From JAVBMB01 sp031552995 (lineage in GTDB: Bacteria > Bacillota > Clostridia > Oscillospirales > Butyricicoccaceae), in assembly GCA_031552995.1 (NCBI GenBank), contig JAVBMB010000086.1, positions 1 through 5,261 on the forward strand: 5,261 bases of DNA, given 5' to 3'. The number at the start of each line of letters is the position of its first letter. Position 1 is the stretch's first letter. Below the pieces are notes generated by a model. That model was not told the origin of the DNA. It did not search any database and saw nothing but the letters and a program-made list of their open reading frames with translations. Below are positions 1 through 5,046 of the stretch, one piece after another. A program made the translations under genes and the position numbers.

Positions 1-71
1 CATCAGGCGGAGGCTTTGTTTTGTTTATCACGCGTATGCACTGTGGAAATGCACCGCTTATACGGATGTTA

Positions 72-1271
72 TCAGCTCCTGATAAGATTGTACACAAGCA
101 GCCCCAGCGGCGTGCCGATGATGTAGCCCCAAAGCCCGCAGAGTATAGCCGGGACGACCAGCTTATCGTAGCCCTTGGCAACCGCCATCGCGGCGGCCGT
201 GGACGGCCCGCCGAGGTTGGCGTTGGACGACACTGCCAGCTCTTCGACATTCAGCTTGAACAACTTACCTATAAGCATGGTCCAAACGATATTTATCACC
301 GCAATCAGCCCGCAGAATACAAAGAGCAGCGGAGCTGTCTTGATGACATCGACGAGGTTTGCCGGTGCGCCGATTACGACAAAGAATATATAGATGAGGA
401 ATGTGCCGACTTCCTGCGCGCCCTTGAGGTTTTCGAAGAACTTCGGGAAAAGCGAGGAGAGCAAAACCGCAAAGACTGTGAGAATAACAAACTGGTTGCC
501 GAATATCATTGCGGGGTATCCGCCGAGGCTGTCGCCAAGCCCGGCTTTTATCAGGGCGGCGACTTTTGTCGCAACGGTGGCAATGACAAAAGCAGAGGCG
601 ATTGTAATCGCAAGGTCAAGCAAGGATATCTCCTTTTTGCCCCAGTACGAGGCGGCCTTTGTCTTCGCGTCTCCGCTGCCGCGCTCTTCAACCTCTTTTT
701 GGAACGGGTGGTTGTAACGCTTTTTAAAGAACATGCTGCTGGGAATCCACAGCAAGGCAAAGAACGCTAGAGCCATGACAAAGTTGTCGGCTATGACCTC
801 GGCGCTGAGCATTGTCTTAGAAATATCAACCACGCTGGCAACGGCAAACAGATTGACGCCGCCGCCGATGTAGGAACCGGTGAGGATGCCGGTCATCTTG
901 TCGAGCTCGGGGATGAAGTTCCTCAGAGCGAAAAACGCGACAAACGCGCCAATCAACGTTCCGATTGCCGAAATATTGAAGCAGAGGAACATTTTGCCGG
1001 TATCTTTTACGATTCGCTTGATATTTGCCCTGAAAAGCAGCATTGTGACCGAAAGCGGGATGCAATAGGTCCATACTGTGTCATAAACAGGCGATTCTGT
1101 CGGAATAATGCGGAAGTTTACAGCCAAGACAGCCAAAATCAGGCCGATGACCGGGCCCGACAGCTTTTCACCCCATTTGTAATGCTGCTCGCAATAAATA
1201 GATACAGCCGCGAAAACAATCAAGACAGTCCATAGCACCCAGATATCATCAGCGCTTACTAATGTACTCAA
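72..1271 (-). CDS. DUF819 family integral membrane protein (YjcL-like), putative transporter
   Basis: The 399-residue product is strongly hydrophobic, with about ten membrane segments near residues 12-27, 38-54, 68-82, 94-116, 163-181, 215-242, 258-275, 287-305, 312-335 and 371-395. A charged cytoplasmic-type loop lies at about 182-213. Two glycine-rich motifs at equivalent places in the two halves, GSYIGGGVN (132-140) and SSNANLGGPSTAA (348-360), are typical of DUF819/YjcL proteins and look like broken, re-entrant helices of an inverted-repeat transporter fold. The length fits the family. The substrate is unknown. The start is TTG at 1269-1271: an in-frame TAA lies two codons upstream, a strong AGGGGGG ribosome-binding site sits about 7 bases ahead, and the next in-frame Met is residue 77, inside the membrane core. 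The gene follows the thrC pair on the same strand but has its own promoter and a structured leader. Family assignment is confident; the transport role is inferred. Confidence 0.9.
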   Translation of the reverse strand: MSTLVSADDIWVLWTVLIVFAAVSIYCEQHYKWGEKLSGPVIGLILAVLAVNFRIIPTESPVYDTVWTYCIPLSVTMLLFRANIKRIVKDTGKMFLCFNISAIGTLIGAFVAFFALRNFIPELDKMTGILTGSYIGGGVNLFAVASVVDISKTMLSAEVIADNFVMALAFFALLWIPSSMFFKKRYNHPFQKEVEERGSGDAKTKAASYWGKKEISLLDLAITIASAFVIATVATKVAALIKAGLGDSLGGYPAMIFGNQFVILTVFAVLLSSLFPKFFENLKGAQEVGTFLIYIFFVVIGAPANLVDVIKTAPLLFVFCGLIAVINIVWTMLIGKLFKLNVEELAVSSNANLGGPSTAAAMAVAKGYDKLVVPAILCGLWGYIIGTPLGLLVYNLIRS

Positions 1272-1287
1272 TAGTTAACCCCCCTAG

Positions 1288-1350
1288 ATTCATATTGTTT
1301 CGGTGTCCACAGAGGCGCAAAAAAATCATGGCCTCCACCGAAATATGAAT
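1288..1350 (-). promoter_or_regulatory. long leader hairpin of the DUF819 mRNA
   Basis: Three nested pairs of arms fold on one another: ATTCATAT (1288-1295) with ATATGAAT (1343-1350), TTCGGTG (1299-1305) with CACCGAA (1336-1342), and GAGGC (1312-1316) with GCCTC (1331-1335). That makes 20 base pairs, interrupted only on one side by bulges of 3 and 6 bases. In the transcript the stem starts about 7 nt from the predicted 5' end and finishes 3-4 nt before the ribosome-binding site. The apical loop holds a run of seven U. No U tract follows the outer stem, so it is not a normal terminator. A cis-regulatory or mRNA-stabilising element is likely. I do not recognise a known riboswitch. Confidence 0.6.
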
Positions 1351-1363
1351 AAACTGTAAATAT

Positions 1364-1392
1364 ATTATAAATGAGTTCCTATTGCATTTCAA
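1364..1392 (-). promoter_or_regulatory. sigma-A-type promoter of the DUF819 gene
   Basis: Read on the minus strand, TTGAAA (1387-1392) and TATAAT (1364-1369) are separated by exactly 17 bp. Transcription would begin near 1357, giving a leader of about 86 nt before the TTG start. The -35 lies only 16 bases beyond the stop codon of the upstream gene. No convincing intrinsic terminator separates the two genes, so readthrough from the thrC operon may add to expression. Confidence 0.75.
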
Positions 1393-1407
1393 GTGTTTCT
1401 TGGGTTT

Positions 1408-2646
1408 TTATACCAATTTTTCTTGGATATTATTAGAAGATATTCCGCCCTTTATCAGCATATCCATCAGGGTATGCCCCTCTTCGACAACAACGCCGGT
1501 CTCTGCCGCGCATCGCTCGGTAAAGTGGGTGTCCGCCCCGGCAGCATCGCCCCTGCGGTATATCACAAACGGCACGGGGTCGGATGTGTGCGTCAGCAGC
1601 GACAGCGGCGTGGGATGGTCCGGCAAAACCATAACGGCATAGTCTTCTCCGCTATCCTCAAGGTACCGCATGACGGGCTCGACAACGTCGCTGTCGACCT
1701 TTTCAATAGAATAGACCTTTTCGTTTATCTCGCCGCGATGCCCGCACTCGTCAGGCGCTTCGACATGGATGTAGAGGAAGTCGTACCCGTCACTCAGCGC
1801 TTCAATTGCAGCGCGGCCCTTACCGGCAAAATCGGTGTGATAATTGCCCGTCGCGCCGGGCACCTCGATGCTTTTTAGCCCGCAGCGCTTTCCGATGCCG
1901 TGGATAAGATCGACAGCCGAGATTACTCCGCCCTCGATGCCGTATCTGTCCTTGAAGTTCGGCAATGACGCCGGTACGCCCTCTCCCCATATCCACGCGG
2001 CGTTCGCCGGGTTTTTGCCCGCCTTGACACGCGCCGCGTTAACGGGGTGCTGCGGCAGCTCGAATATCTTACTCATAAGCTCGCGTATGCGTTCCCCGTT
2101 GCGGCCGCGCGGCAGATAGTCACGCACCGGCCTGCCCGATATATCGTGAGGCGGCGTCAAGTCGGCTCCGGGCTCGGTATTCTTTATCACAAGGCAGTTG
2201 CGGTAGCTCTTGCCTGCGTAAAAGCGCATTGAATCGGTGGCAAAGTTCTCATTTAACATGTCGATAAGCAGGCGCGCCTCTTCATTTGATATCTCATCCG
2301 CGCAGTAGTCGTCCATCGTCGCCTGCTCCAGGTTGTCTCCGCCCAACGTGACAAAATTGCAGCGGAAAACAACATCGCCCCGGCCGACCGGTATGCCGAG
2401 GTTTGCGGCTTCAAGCGGCGAGCGCCCGGTATAATATTCCCCGGGGTCACAGCCGAACACCGACAGGTTTGCAACATCCGAGCCGGGCGGCATTCCGTGC
2501 GGCACAGTCCTTGCCAATCCGAACAGGCCTCTGCCGGCCAGTCTGTCCATACTGGGGGTGTTTGCCGCTTCAAGCGGCGTCTTGTCCCCAAGCTGCGGCA
2601 CTTTATAGTCGGCCATGCCGTCTCCAAGGAATATTACATACTTCAT
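1408..2646 (-). CDS. Phosphoglycerate-mutase-like metalloenzyme, proposed alternative homoserine kinase
   Basis: The 412-residue protein belongs to the alkaline phosphatase superfamily and resembles archaeal-type cofactor-independent phosphoglycerate mutase (apgM-like, COG3635). Visible metal and catalytic motifs are GDGMAD (D9), PPGSDVANLSVFG (nucleophile S56), EAPDECGHRG (D299, H303), LPDHPTP (D343, H344) and THTSDPVPF (H353). At about 412 residues it is much shorter than the ~510-residue bacterial GpmI. Its start lies 4 bases after the thrC stop, and its SD (GAGG, 2654-2657) overlaps the last thrC codons, so the two are almost certainly co-transcribed and coupled. A subgroup of this family, modelled as 'proposed homoserine kinase' (TIGR02535 as I recall), occurs beside thr genes where the GHMP kinase ThrB is missing. 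I therefore favour homoserine to O-phosphohomoserine as the reaction; 3-PGA/2-PGA mutase is the alternative. The ATG at 2644-2646 is chosen because MKYVIFLGDG is the conserved N-terminus. An in-frame ATG at 2733 would add 29 unrelated residues inside thrC. Confidence 0.88.
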   Translation of the reverse strand: MKYVIFLGDGMADYKVPQLGDKTPLEAANTPSMDRLAGRGLFGLARTVPHGMPPGSDVANLSVFGCDPGEYYTGRSPLEAANLGIPVGRGDVVFRCNFVTLGGDNLEQATMDDYCADEISNEEARLLIDMLNENFATDSMRFYAGKSYRNCLVIKNTEPGADLTPPHDISGRPVRDYLPRGRNGERIRELMSKIFELPQHPVNAARVKAGKNPANAAWIWGEGVPASLPNFKDRYGIEGGVISAVDLIHGIGKRCGLKSIEVPGATGNYHTDFAGKGRAAIEALSDGYDFLYIHVEAPDECGHRGEINEKVYSIEKVDSDVVEPVMRYLEDSGEDYAVMVLPDHPTPLSLLTHTSDPVPFVIYRRGDAAGADTHFTERCAAETGVVVEEGHTLMDMLIKGGISSNNIQEKLV

Positions 2647-2650
2647 CCTT

Positions 2651-4144
2651 CTACCTCGCGAGCCAGCGTGCCACTGCCGACTGCATATCGCGCGGGTCGA
2701 CAACCTCTTTAAACCGCTCATCTGCTCCTTCAAGCGCTTTAAGGCCGGGCGGAACGGCCAGGCCGCTGCGGGACGAAAGCTCTTTCAGCATGGCAAATCC
2801 GTCGCCTGACGGGGCCGGCCCTATCGCGCTGAGCACGCTGGACGCAAACTTGAACGGCGAGGCTGTGGACAGCACAATTGCCTTGCGGCTGTCGCCCGTT
2901 CGCCTGACGTATTCGCGATAGACGCGCATGGCGACCGCCGTGTGCGGGTCCATGAGATATTTCTCATTCTCAAATGTGCTCTTAATTTCGGCGAGGCAAT
3001 CGTCTTCGCCGCAGTAACCGGCGTCGAAGCCGGTCTTTTTAAGGTTTTCGTGCATACTGCCGGCTATATCAAACTTGCCGCTTAACGCCAAGTCCTCCAT
3101 CAGGCTGCGCGTGCGCGCGCCGTCTCTGCCGCTTAGCAGGAAGAGCAAGCGCTCGACATTCGATGAGACAAGAATGTCCATTGACGGCGACATTGTGGCG
3201 TGGAACGGGCGCTTGCTGTCGTACACGCCGGTGCCAAGGAAATCGGCCAGCACGTTGTTTTTATTTGCGGCGCAAACAAGCGCGCCGACAGGCAGGCCGC
3301 TGAGCTTTGCGATGTACCCTGCCAGAATATCGCCAAAGTTGCCCGAAGGCACGCATACGTTCATCTCGTCGCCCGGCTTTATCCTCCCGGCTTTGACCAG
3401 CGAGGCATAGGCTGTAAAGTAATACGCCGTCTGAGGGGCAAGTCTTCCCCAGTTTATCGAGTTGGCAGACGACAGGCGAATGTTTCGGCAGCCAAGCTCC
3501 CGCGCGAACTCGCTGCTGCCGAATATCCTTTTGACGCCGCTCTGCGCGTCGTCAAAGTTCCCTCGCACACCGTACACCATTACATTCCCGCCGCCCGACG
3601 TCGTCATCTGCAGCTTTTGAATATCGCTTGTGCCGTGTTCGGGATAAAATACGCAAATCGCGGCCCCGCCGACATCGGCAAAGCCCTCAATCGCCGCCTT
3701 GCCGGTGTCGCCCGACGTGGCTGTGAGAATGGCGATTTTCTCCCCGGCACCCGCCTTTTTCGCCGCCGACATCAACAACATCGGCAGCATCTGCAGCGCA
3801 AAATCCTTAAAGGCGCATGTCGGGCCGTGGAACAGCTCCAGCACCGAAATGCCGCCGTCAAGATGCGTCAGCGGCGCAATGCCGGCGCTCAGCCATCTTG
3901 ACGCCGAGTAAGCTTTCGATGCAAAGCCGCTCAGCTCGCTTGCGGAATAGTCGTTGACATAGCGCCCGATTACCGCAGCCGCGGCCTGCGCGTAGCCCAT
4001 ATCGCCAAATGCCTTTATTTCATCCGGCGCGAATGTCGGGAAGCTGTCCGCAATGTAAAGTCCTCCGTCCGGCGAAAGGCCTTGCAGTATCGCCTGTGAC
4101 GCATCGATTGATACGCCGCTGTCGCGTGTGCTTTGAAACTTCAT
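2651..4144 (-). CDS. thrC: Threonine synthase
   Basis: ThrC is a PLP enzyme that converts O-phosphohomoserine to threonine and phosphate in the cytosol. The 497-residue protein has the N-terminal threonine-synthase domain (about 1-80, MKFQSTRD...LSPDGGLY) followed by the PLP fold. The PLP-binding lysine is K113 in HGPTCAFKDFALQ. Other family motifs are the phosphate-binding loop TATSGDTGKAA (141-151), SSANSINWGR (225-234) and VPSGNFGD (265-272). The length and motifs match the E. coli/yeast-type class (TIGR00260), and it looks intact. The ATG at 4142-4144 has a good SD, GAGGTG, five bases upstream (4150-4155). It is the first gene of a two-gene operon with the putative homoserine kinase, 4 bases apart, so this transcript would carry the last two steps of threonine synthesis. 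A promoter and a palindromic leader precede it. No homoserine dehydrogenase or GHMP-type thrB is in the window. Confidence 0.96.
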   Translation of the reverse strand: MKFQSTRDSGVSIDASQAILQGLSPDGGLYIADSFPTFAPDEIKAFGDMGYAQAAAAVIGRYVNDYSASELSGFASKAYSASRWLSAGIAPLTHLDGGISVLELFHGPTCAFKDFALQMLPMLLMSAAKKAGAGEKIAILTATSGDTGKAAIEGFADVGGAAICVFYPEHGTSDIQKLQMTTSGGGNVMVYGVRGNFDDAQSGVKRIFGSSEFARELGCRNIRLSSANSINWGRLAPQTAYYFTAYASLVKAGRIKPGDEMNVCVPSGNFGDILAGYIAKLSGLPVGALVCAANKNNVLADFLGTGVYDSKRPFHATMSPSMDILVSSNVERLLFLLSGRDGARTRSLMEDLALSGKFDIAGSMHENLKKTGFDAGYCGEDDCLAEIKSTFENEKYLMDPHTAVAMRVYREYVRRTGDSRKAIVLSTASPFKFASSVLSAIGPAPSGDGFAMLKELSSRSGLAVPPGLKALEGADERFKEVVDPRDMQSAVARWLAR

Positions 4145-4192
4145 ATTGTCACCTCAATAAATAATCCATACCGCGGGGCAATGCTTCAGTTC

Positions 4193-4210
4193 ATGCGGCC
4201 GCGGCCGCAT
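4193..4210 (-). promoter_or_regulatory. 18-bp perfect palindrome in the thrC leader
   Basis: ATGCGGCCGCGGCCGCAT reads the same on both strands and lies 12-29 bases downstream of the predicted start of transcription. As DNA it could be an operator for a dimeric repressor. As RNA it gives a 7-bp GC-rich stem with a 4-nt CGCG loop. No U tract follows, so it is not a complete terminator. Its function is inferred from position only. Confidence 0.5.
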
Positions 4211-4228
4211 TCGGTTTGCACCATTTGC

Positions 4229-4259
4229 ATTATAGCATGAAAACAGTGAATTGTATCAA
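4229..4259 (-). promoter_or_regulatory. promoter of the thrC operon
   Basis: On the minus strand, TTGATA (4254-4259) and a perfect TATAAT (4229-4234) are 19 bp apart. The long spacer is offset by an extended -10 (TGC directly before TATAAT, 4235-4237). A run of nine T (4258-4266) in an AT-rich stretch overlaps and precedes the -35 and could act as an UP element. Transcription would start near 4222, leaving a leader of about 78 nt. Confidence 0.7.
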
Positions 4260-4330
4260 AAAAAAATTGGTTTTGCTGCGTTTTCCTGCCGAAGCGTCTG
4301 TATCTGCGCGGCTGCACGCCGCACGGAGCA

Positions 4331-4371
4331 AAATGAAAAAAGCCATGTGCAACAACCTTACACATGGCTTT
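4331..4371 (-). terminator. intrinsic terminator of the tRNA operon
   Basis: On the minus strand, AAAGCCATGTG (4361-4371) pairs perfectly over 11 bp with CACATGGCTTT (4339-4349) around an 11-nt loop. A run of six T (4336-4341) overlaps the stem base and a T-rich tail follows. It starts 4 bases after the CCA end of tRNA-Lys and closes the tRNA transcript before the thrC promoter. Confidence 0.92.
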
Positions 4372-4374
4372 ATT

Positions 4375-4450
4375 TGGTGACCCCGCGGCGATTCGAACGC
4401 CGGACCCATTGCTTAAAAGGCAATTGCTCTGCCAGCTGAGCTACGAGGTC
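4375..4450 (-). tRNA. tRNA-Lys(UUU)
   Basis: The 76-nt cloverleaf has acceptor arms GACCTCG and CGGGGTC (one G-T pair), the anticodon stem ATTGC/GCAAT with loop CTTTTAA (anticodon TTT at 4415-4417), and a T arm with GTTCGAATC. Discriminator A and an encoded CCA are present. It is the last tRNA of the operon, directly before the terminator. Confidence 0.97.
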
Positions 4451-4457
4451 ATATTAC

Positions 4458-4556
4458 CGGACCGCCGCATTGCCGCGGCGTTGACTTTGGCGGCACTGCC
4501 CGGGCCGCAGTCACATCCGGGCCAAAGGCCCGGCGTAACCGTGCGCAGATAGTCCG
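4458..4556 (-). other. multi-hairpin spacer RNA between tRNA-Gln and tRNA-Lys
   Basis: The 107-base spacer is long for a tRNA operon. It folds as a closed domain: an outer stem CGGAC (4552-4556) with GTCCG (4458-4462) encloses three hairpins. These are CCGGGCC-TTT-GGCCCGG (4517-4533), TGACT plus GCGGC pairing with GCCGC plus AGTCA around a 3-base bulge (4482-4513), and CGCCGC/GCGGCG (4463-4480), which abuts the outer stem. No T-loop sequence or tRNA-like arms are present. It may be a processing spacer or a separate small RNA; the structure was read by eye. Confidence 0.45.
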
Positions 4557-4557
4557 T

Positions 4558-4632
4558 TGGCTGGGCTGGCAGGATTTGAACCTACGAATGCCAGAGTCAA
4601 AGTCTGGTGCCTTACCGCTTGGCGACAGCCCA
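4558..4632 (-). tRNA. tRNA-Gln(UUG)
   Basis: This is a 75-nt cloverleaf with acceptor stem TGGGCTG/CAGCCCA. U1-A72 is the weak first pair typical of tRNA-Gln. The anticodon stem is CCAGA/TCTGG with loop CTTTGAC (anticodon TTG at 4598-4600). The T arm has GTTCAAATC, the discriminator is G, and CCA is encoded. Confidence 0.97.
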
Positions 4633-4640
4633 TAATAAGG

Positions 4641-4679
4641 CCGCAAAGGCGAAAACCGAAAAGCTATACGCTTTGCCGG
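4641..4679 (-). other. hairpin in the tRNA-His/tRNA-Gln spacer
   Basis: On the minus strand CCGGCAAAGCG (4669-4679) pairs with CGCCTTTGCGG (4641-4651) over 10 bp with one single-base bulge on each side. The 17-nt loop is U-rich. It sits 8 bases before tRNA-Gln. No U tract follows, so it is more likely a processing or protection structure than a terminator. Confidence 0.45.
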
Positions 4680-4691
4680 GTTGTTTTTAAA

Positions 4692-4769
4692 TGGGGTGGA
4701 TAAACGGACTCGAACCGTCGGCCTCTAGGGCCACAACCTAGCGCTCTAACCACCTGAGCTATACCCACC
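4692..4769 (-). tRNA. tRNA-His(GUG)
   Basis: This cloverleaf has acceptor arms GTGGGTA and TATCCAC. The histidine-specific extra G at position -1 (4769) is encoded and faces C73, followed by an encoded CCA. The anticodon stem is CTAGG/CCTAG with loop TTGTGGC (anticodon GTG at 4732-4734), and the T arm has GTTCGAGTC. Only 6 bases separate it from tRNA-Arg upstream. Confidence 0.97.
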
Positions 4770-4775
4770 ACATAC

Positions 4776-4852
4776 TGGCGTGCCTGGAGGGACTCGAACC
4801 CCCAACCTACTGCTTAGAAGGCAGTTGCTCTATCCTGCTGAGCTACAGGCAC
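4776..4852 (-). tRNA. tRNA-Arg(UCU)
   Basis: The 77-nt cloverleaf has a perfect acceptor stem GTGCCTG/CAGGCAC, anticodon stem ACTGC/GCAGT with loop CTTCTAA (anticodon TCT at 4816-4818), and a T arm with GTTCGAGTC. Discriminator G and CCA are encoded. It decodes AGA/AGG and is the first tRNA of the operon. Confidence 0.97.
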
Positions 4853-4861
4853 AGATCTGCC

Positions 4862-4892
4862 ATATCGAAGCGCTTTGCTGCGCGTACGATAT
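4862..4892 (-). other. leader hairpin just upstream of tRNA-Arg
   Basis: ATATCG (4887-4892) pairs with CGATAT (4862-4867), and inside it GCGC (4880-4883) pairs with GCGC (4870-4873) around a 6-nt loop. An asymmetric internal loop of 3 and 2 bases separates the two stems. It ends 9 bases before the first nucleotide of tRNA-Arg. A role in 5' processing of the precursor is the simplest reading. Confidence 0.45.
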
Positions 4893-4951
4893 CATCAAGT
4901 CTCCCGCACGGCATCGGCCGAAAACGCACTGCGGATTCGGTCAACTTTGAC

Positions 4952-4980
4952 ATTATACCATGAGATGTATATCGCGTCAA
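4952..4980 (-). promoter_or_regulatory. promoter of the tRNA Arg-His-Gln-Lys operon
   Basis: On the minus strand, TTGACG (4975-4980) and a perfect TATAAT (4952-4957) are exactly 17 bp apart, a near-consensus sigma-A promoter as expected for stable RNA. Transcription would start near 4945, giving a leader of about 92 nt before tRNA-Arg. An inverted repeat, GTCAA-CT-TTGAC (4940-4951), is centred on the predicted start. Confidence 0.85.
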
Positions 4981-5010
4981 GGGGGCATTTTGCAAGGATT
5001 TTTATTGTCT

Positions 5011-5038
5011 TTGCGTCATCCTCATGTGATGCTATTAT
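5011..5038 (+). promoter_or_regulatory. possible plus-strand promoter
   Basis: TTGCGT (5011-5016) and TATTAT (5033-5038) are 16 bp apart on the plus strand, facing away from the tRNA promoter and towards the coding-like segments that run to the window edge. Each hexamer has mismatches to consensus, so this could be chance. Confidence 0.25.
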
Positions 5039-5046
5039 AGCCGCGC

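Noticed and set aside
1..30. Right arm of an intrinsic terminator at the window edge (GGCGGAGGCTTTG followed by a T-rich stretch)
   Set aside because: It could end a plus-strand gene outside the window, but the left arm is not visible, so it cannot be supported here.
21..770. Long plus-strand open frame of 249 codons
   Set aside because: It lies entirely antisense to the DUF819 gene, its protein is rich in charged low-complexity residues with no recognisable fold, and no SD precedes it. It is a shadow of the minus-strand gene.
1396..1430. Terminator at the end of the thrC operon
   Set aside because: The sequence contains only a 4-bp CCAA/TTGG inverted repeat and A/T-rich near-direct repeats overlapping the last codons. 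There is no stable stem followed by a U tract.
2647..2733. N-terminal extension of the kinase gene to the upstream ATG at 2733
   Set aside because: The extra 29 residues overlap the end of thrC and do not look like the family. MKYVIFLGDG at 2646 is the conserved start and has an SD at the right distance.
2403..2921. Plus-strand open frame of 172 codons spanning the thrC/kinase junction
   Set aside because: It runs antisense across two well-supported genes, its composition (Ser/Arg/Pro-rich) is typical of antisense reading, and it has no ribosome-binding site.
4145..4230. T-box or other amino-acid riboswitch upstream of thrC
   Set aside because: The leader is only about 78 nt. An ACCGCG string near 4170 resembles the T-box core but is on the plus strand, opposite to thrC. 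No antiterminator/terminator pair is present.
4306..4324. GC-rich hairpin GCGGC-TGCAC-GCCGC upstream of the thrC promoter
   Set aside because: The stem is only 5 bp, has no U tract on either strand, and sits between a terminator and a promoter. A chance fold in GC-rich sequence explains it.
4451..4557. A degenerate fifth tRNA between tRNA-Gln and tRNA-Lys
   Set aside because: The spacer has three hairpins and a closing stem, but no GTTCRA T-loop, no D-arm consensus, no 7-bp acceptor stem and no CCA.
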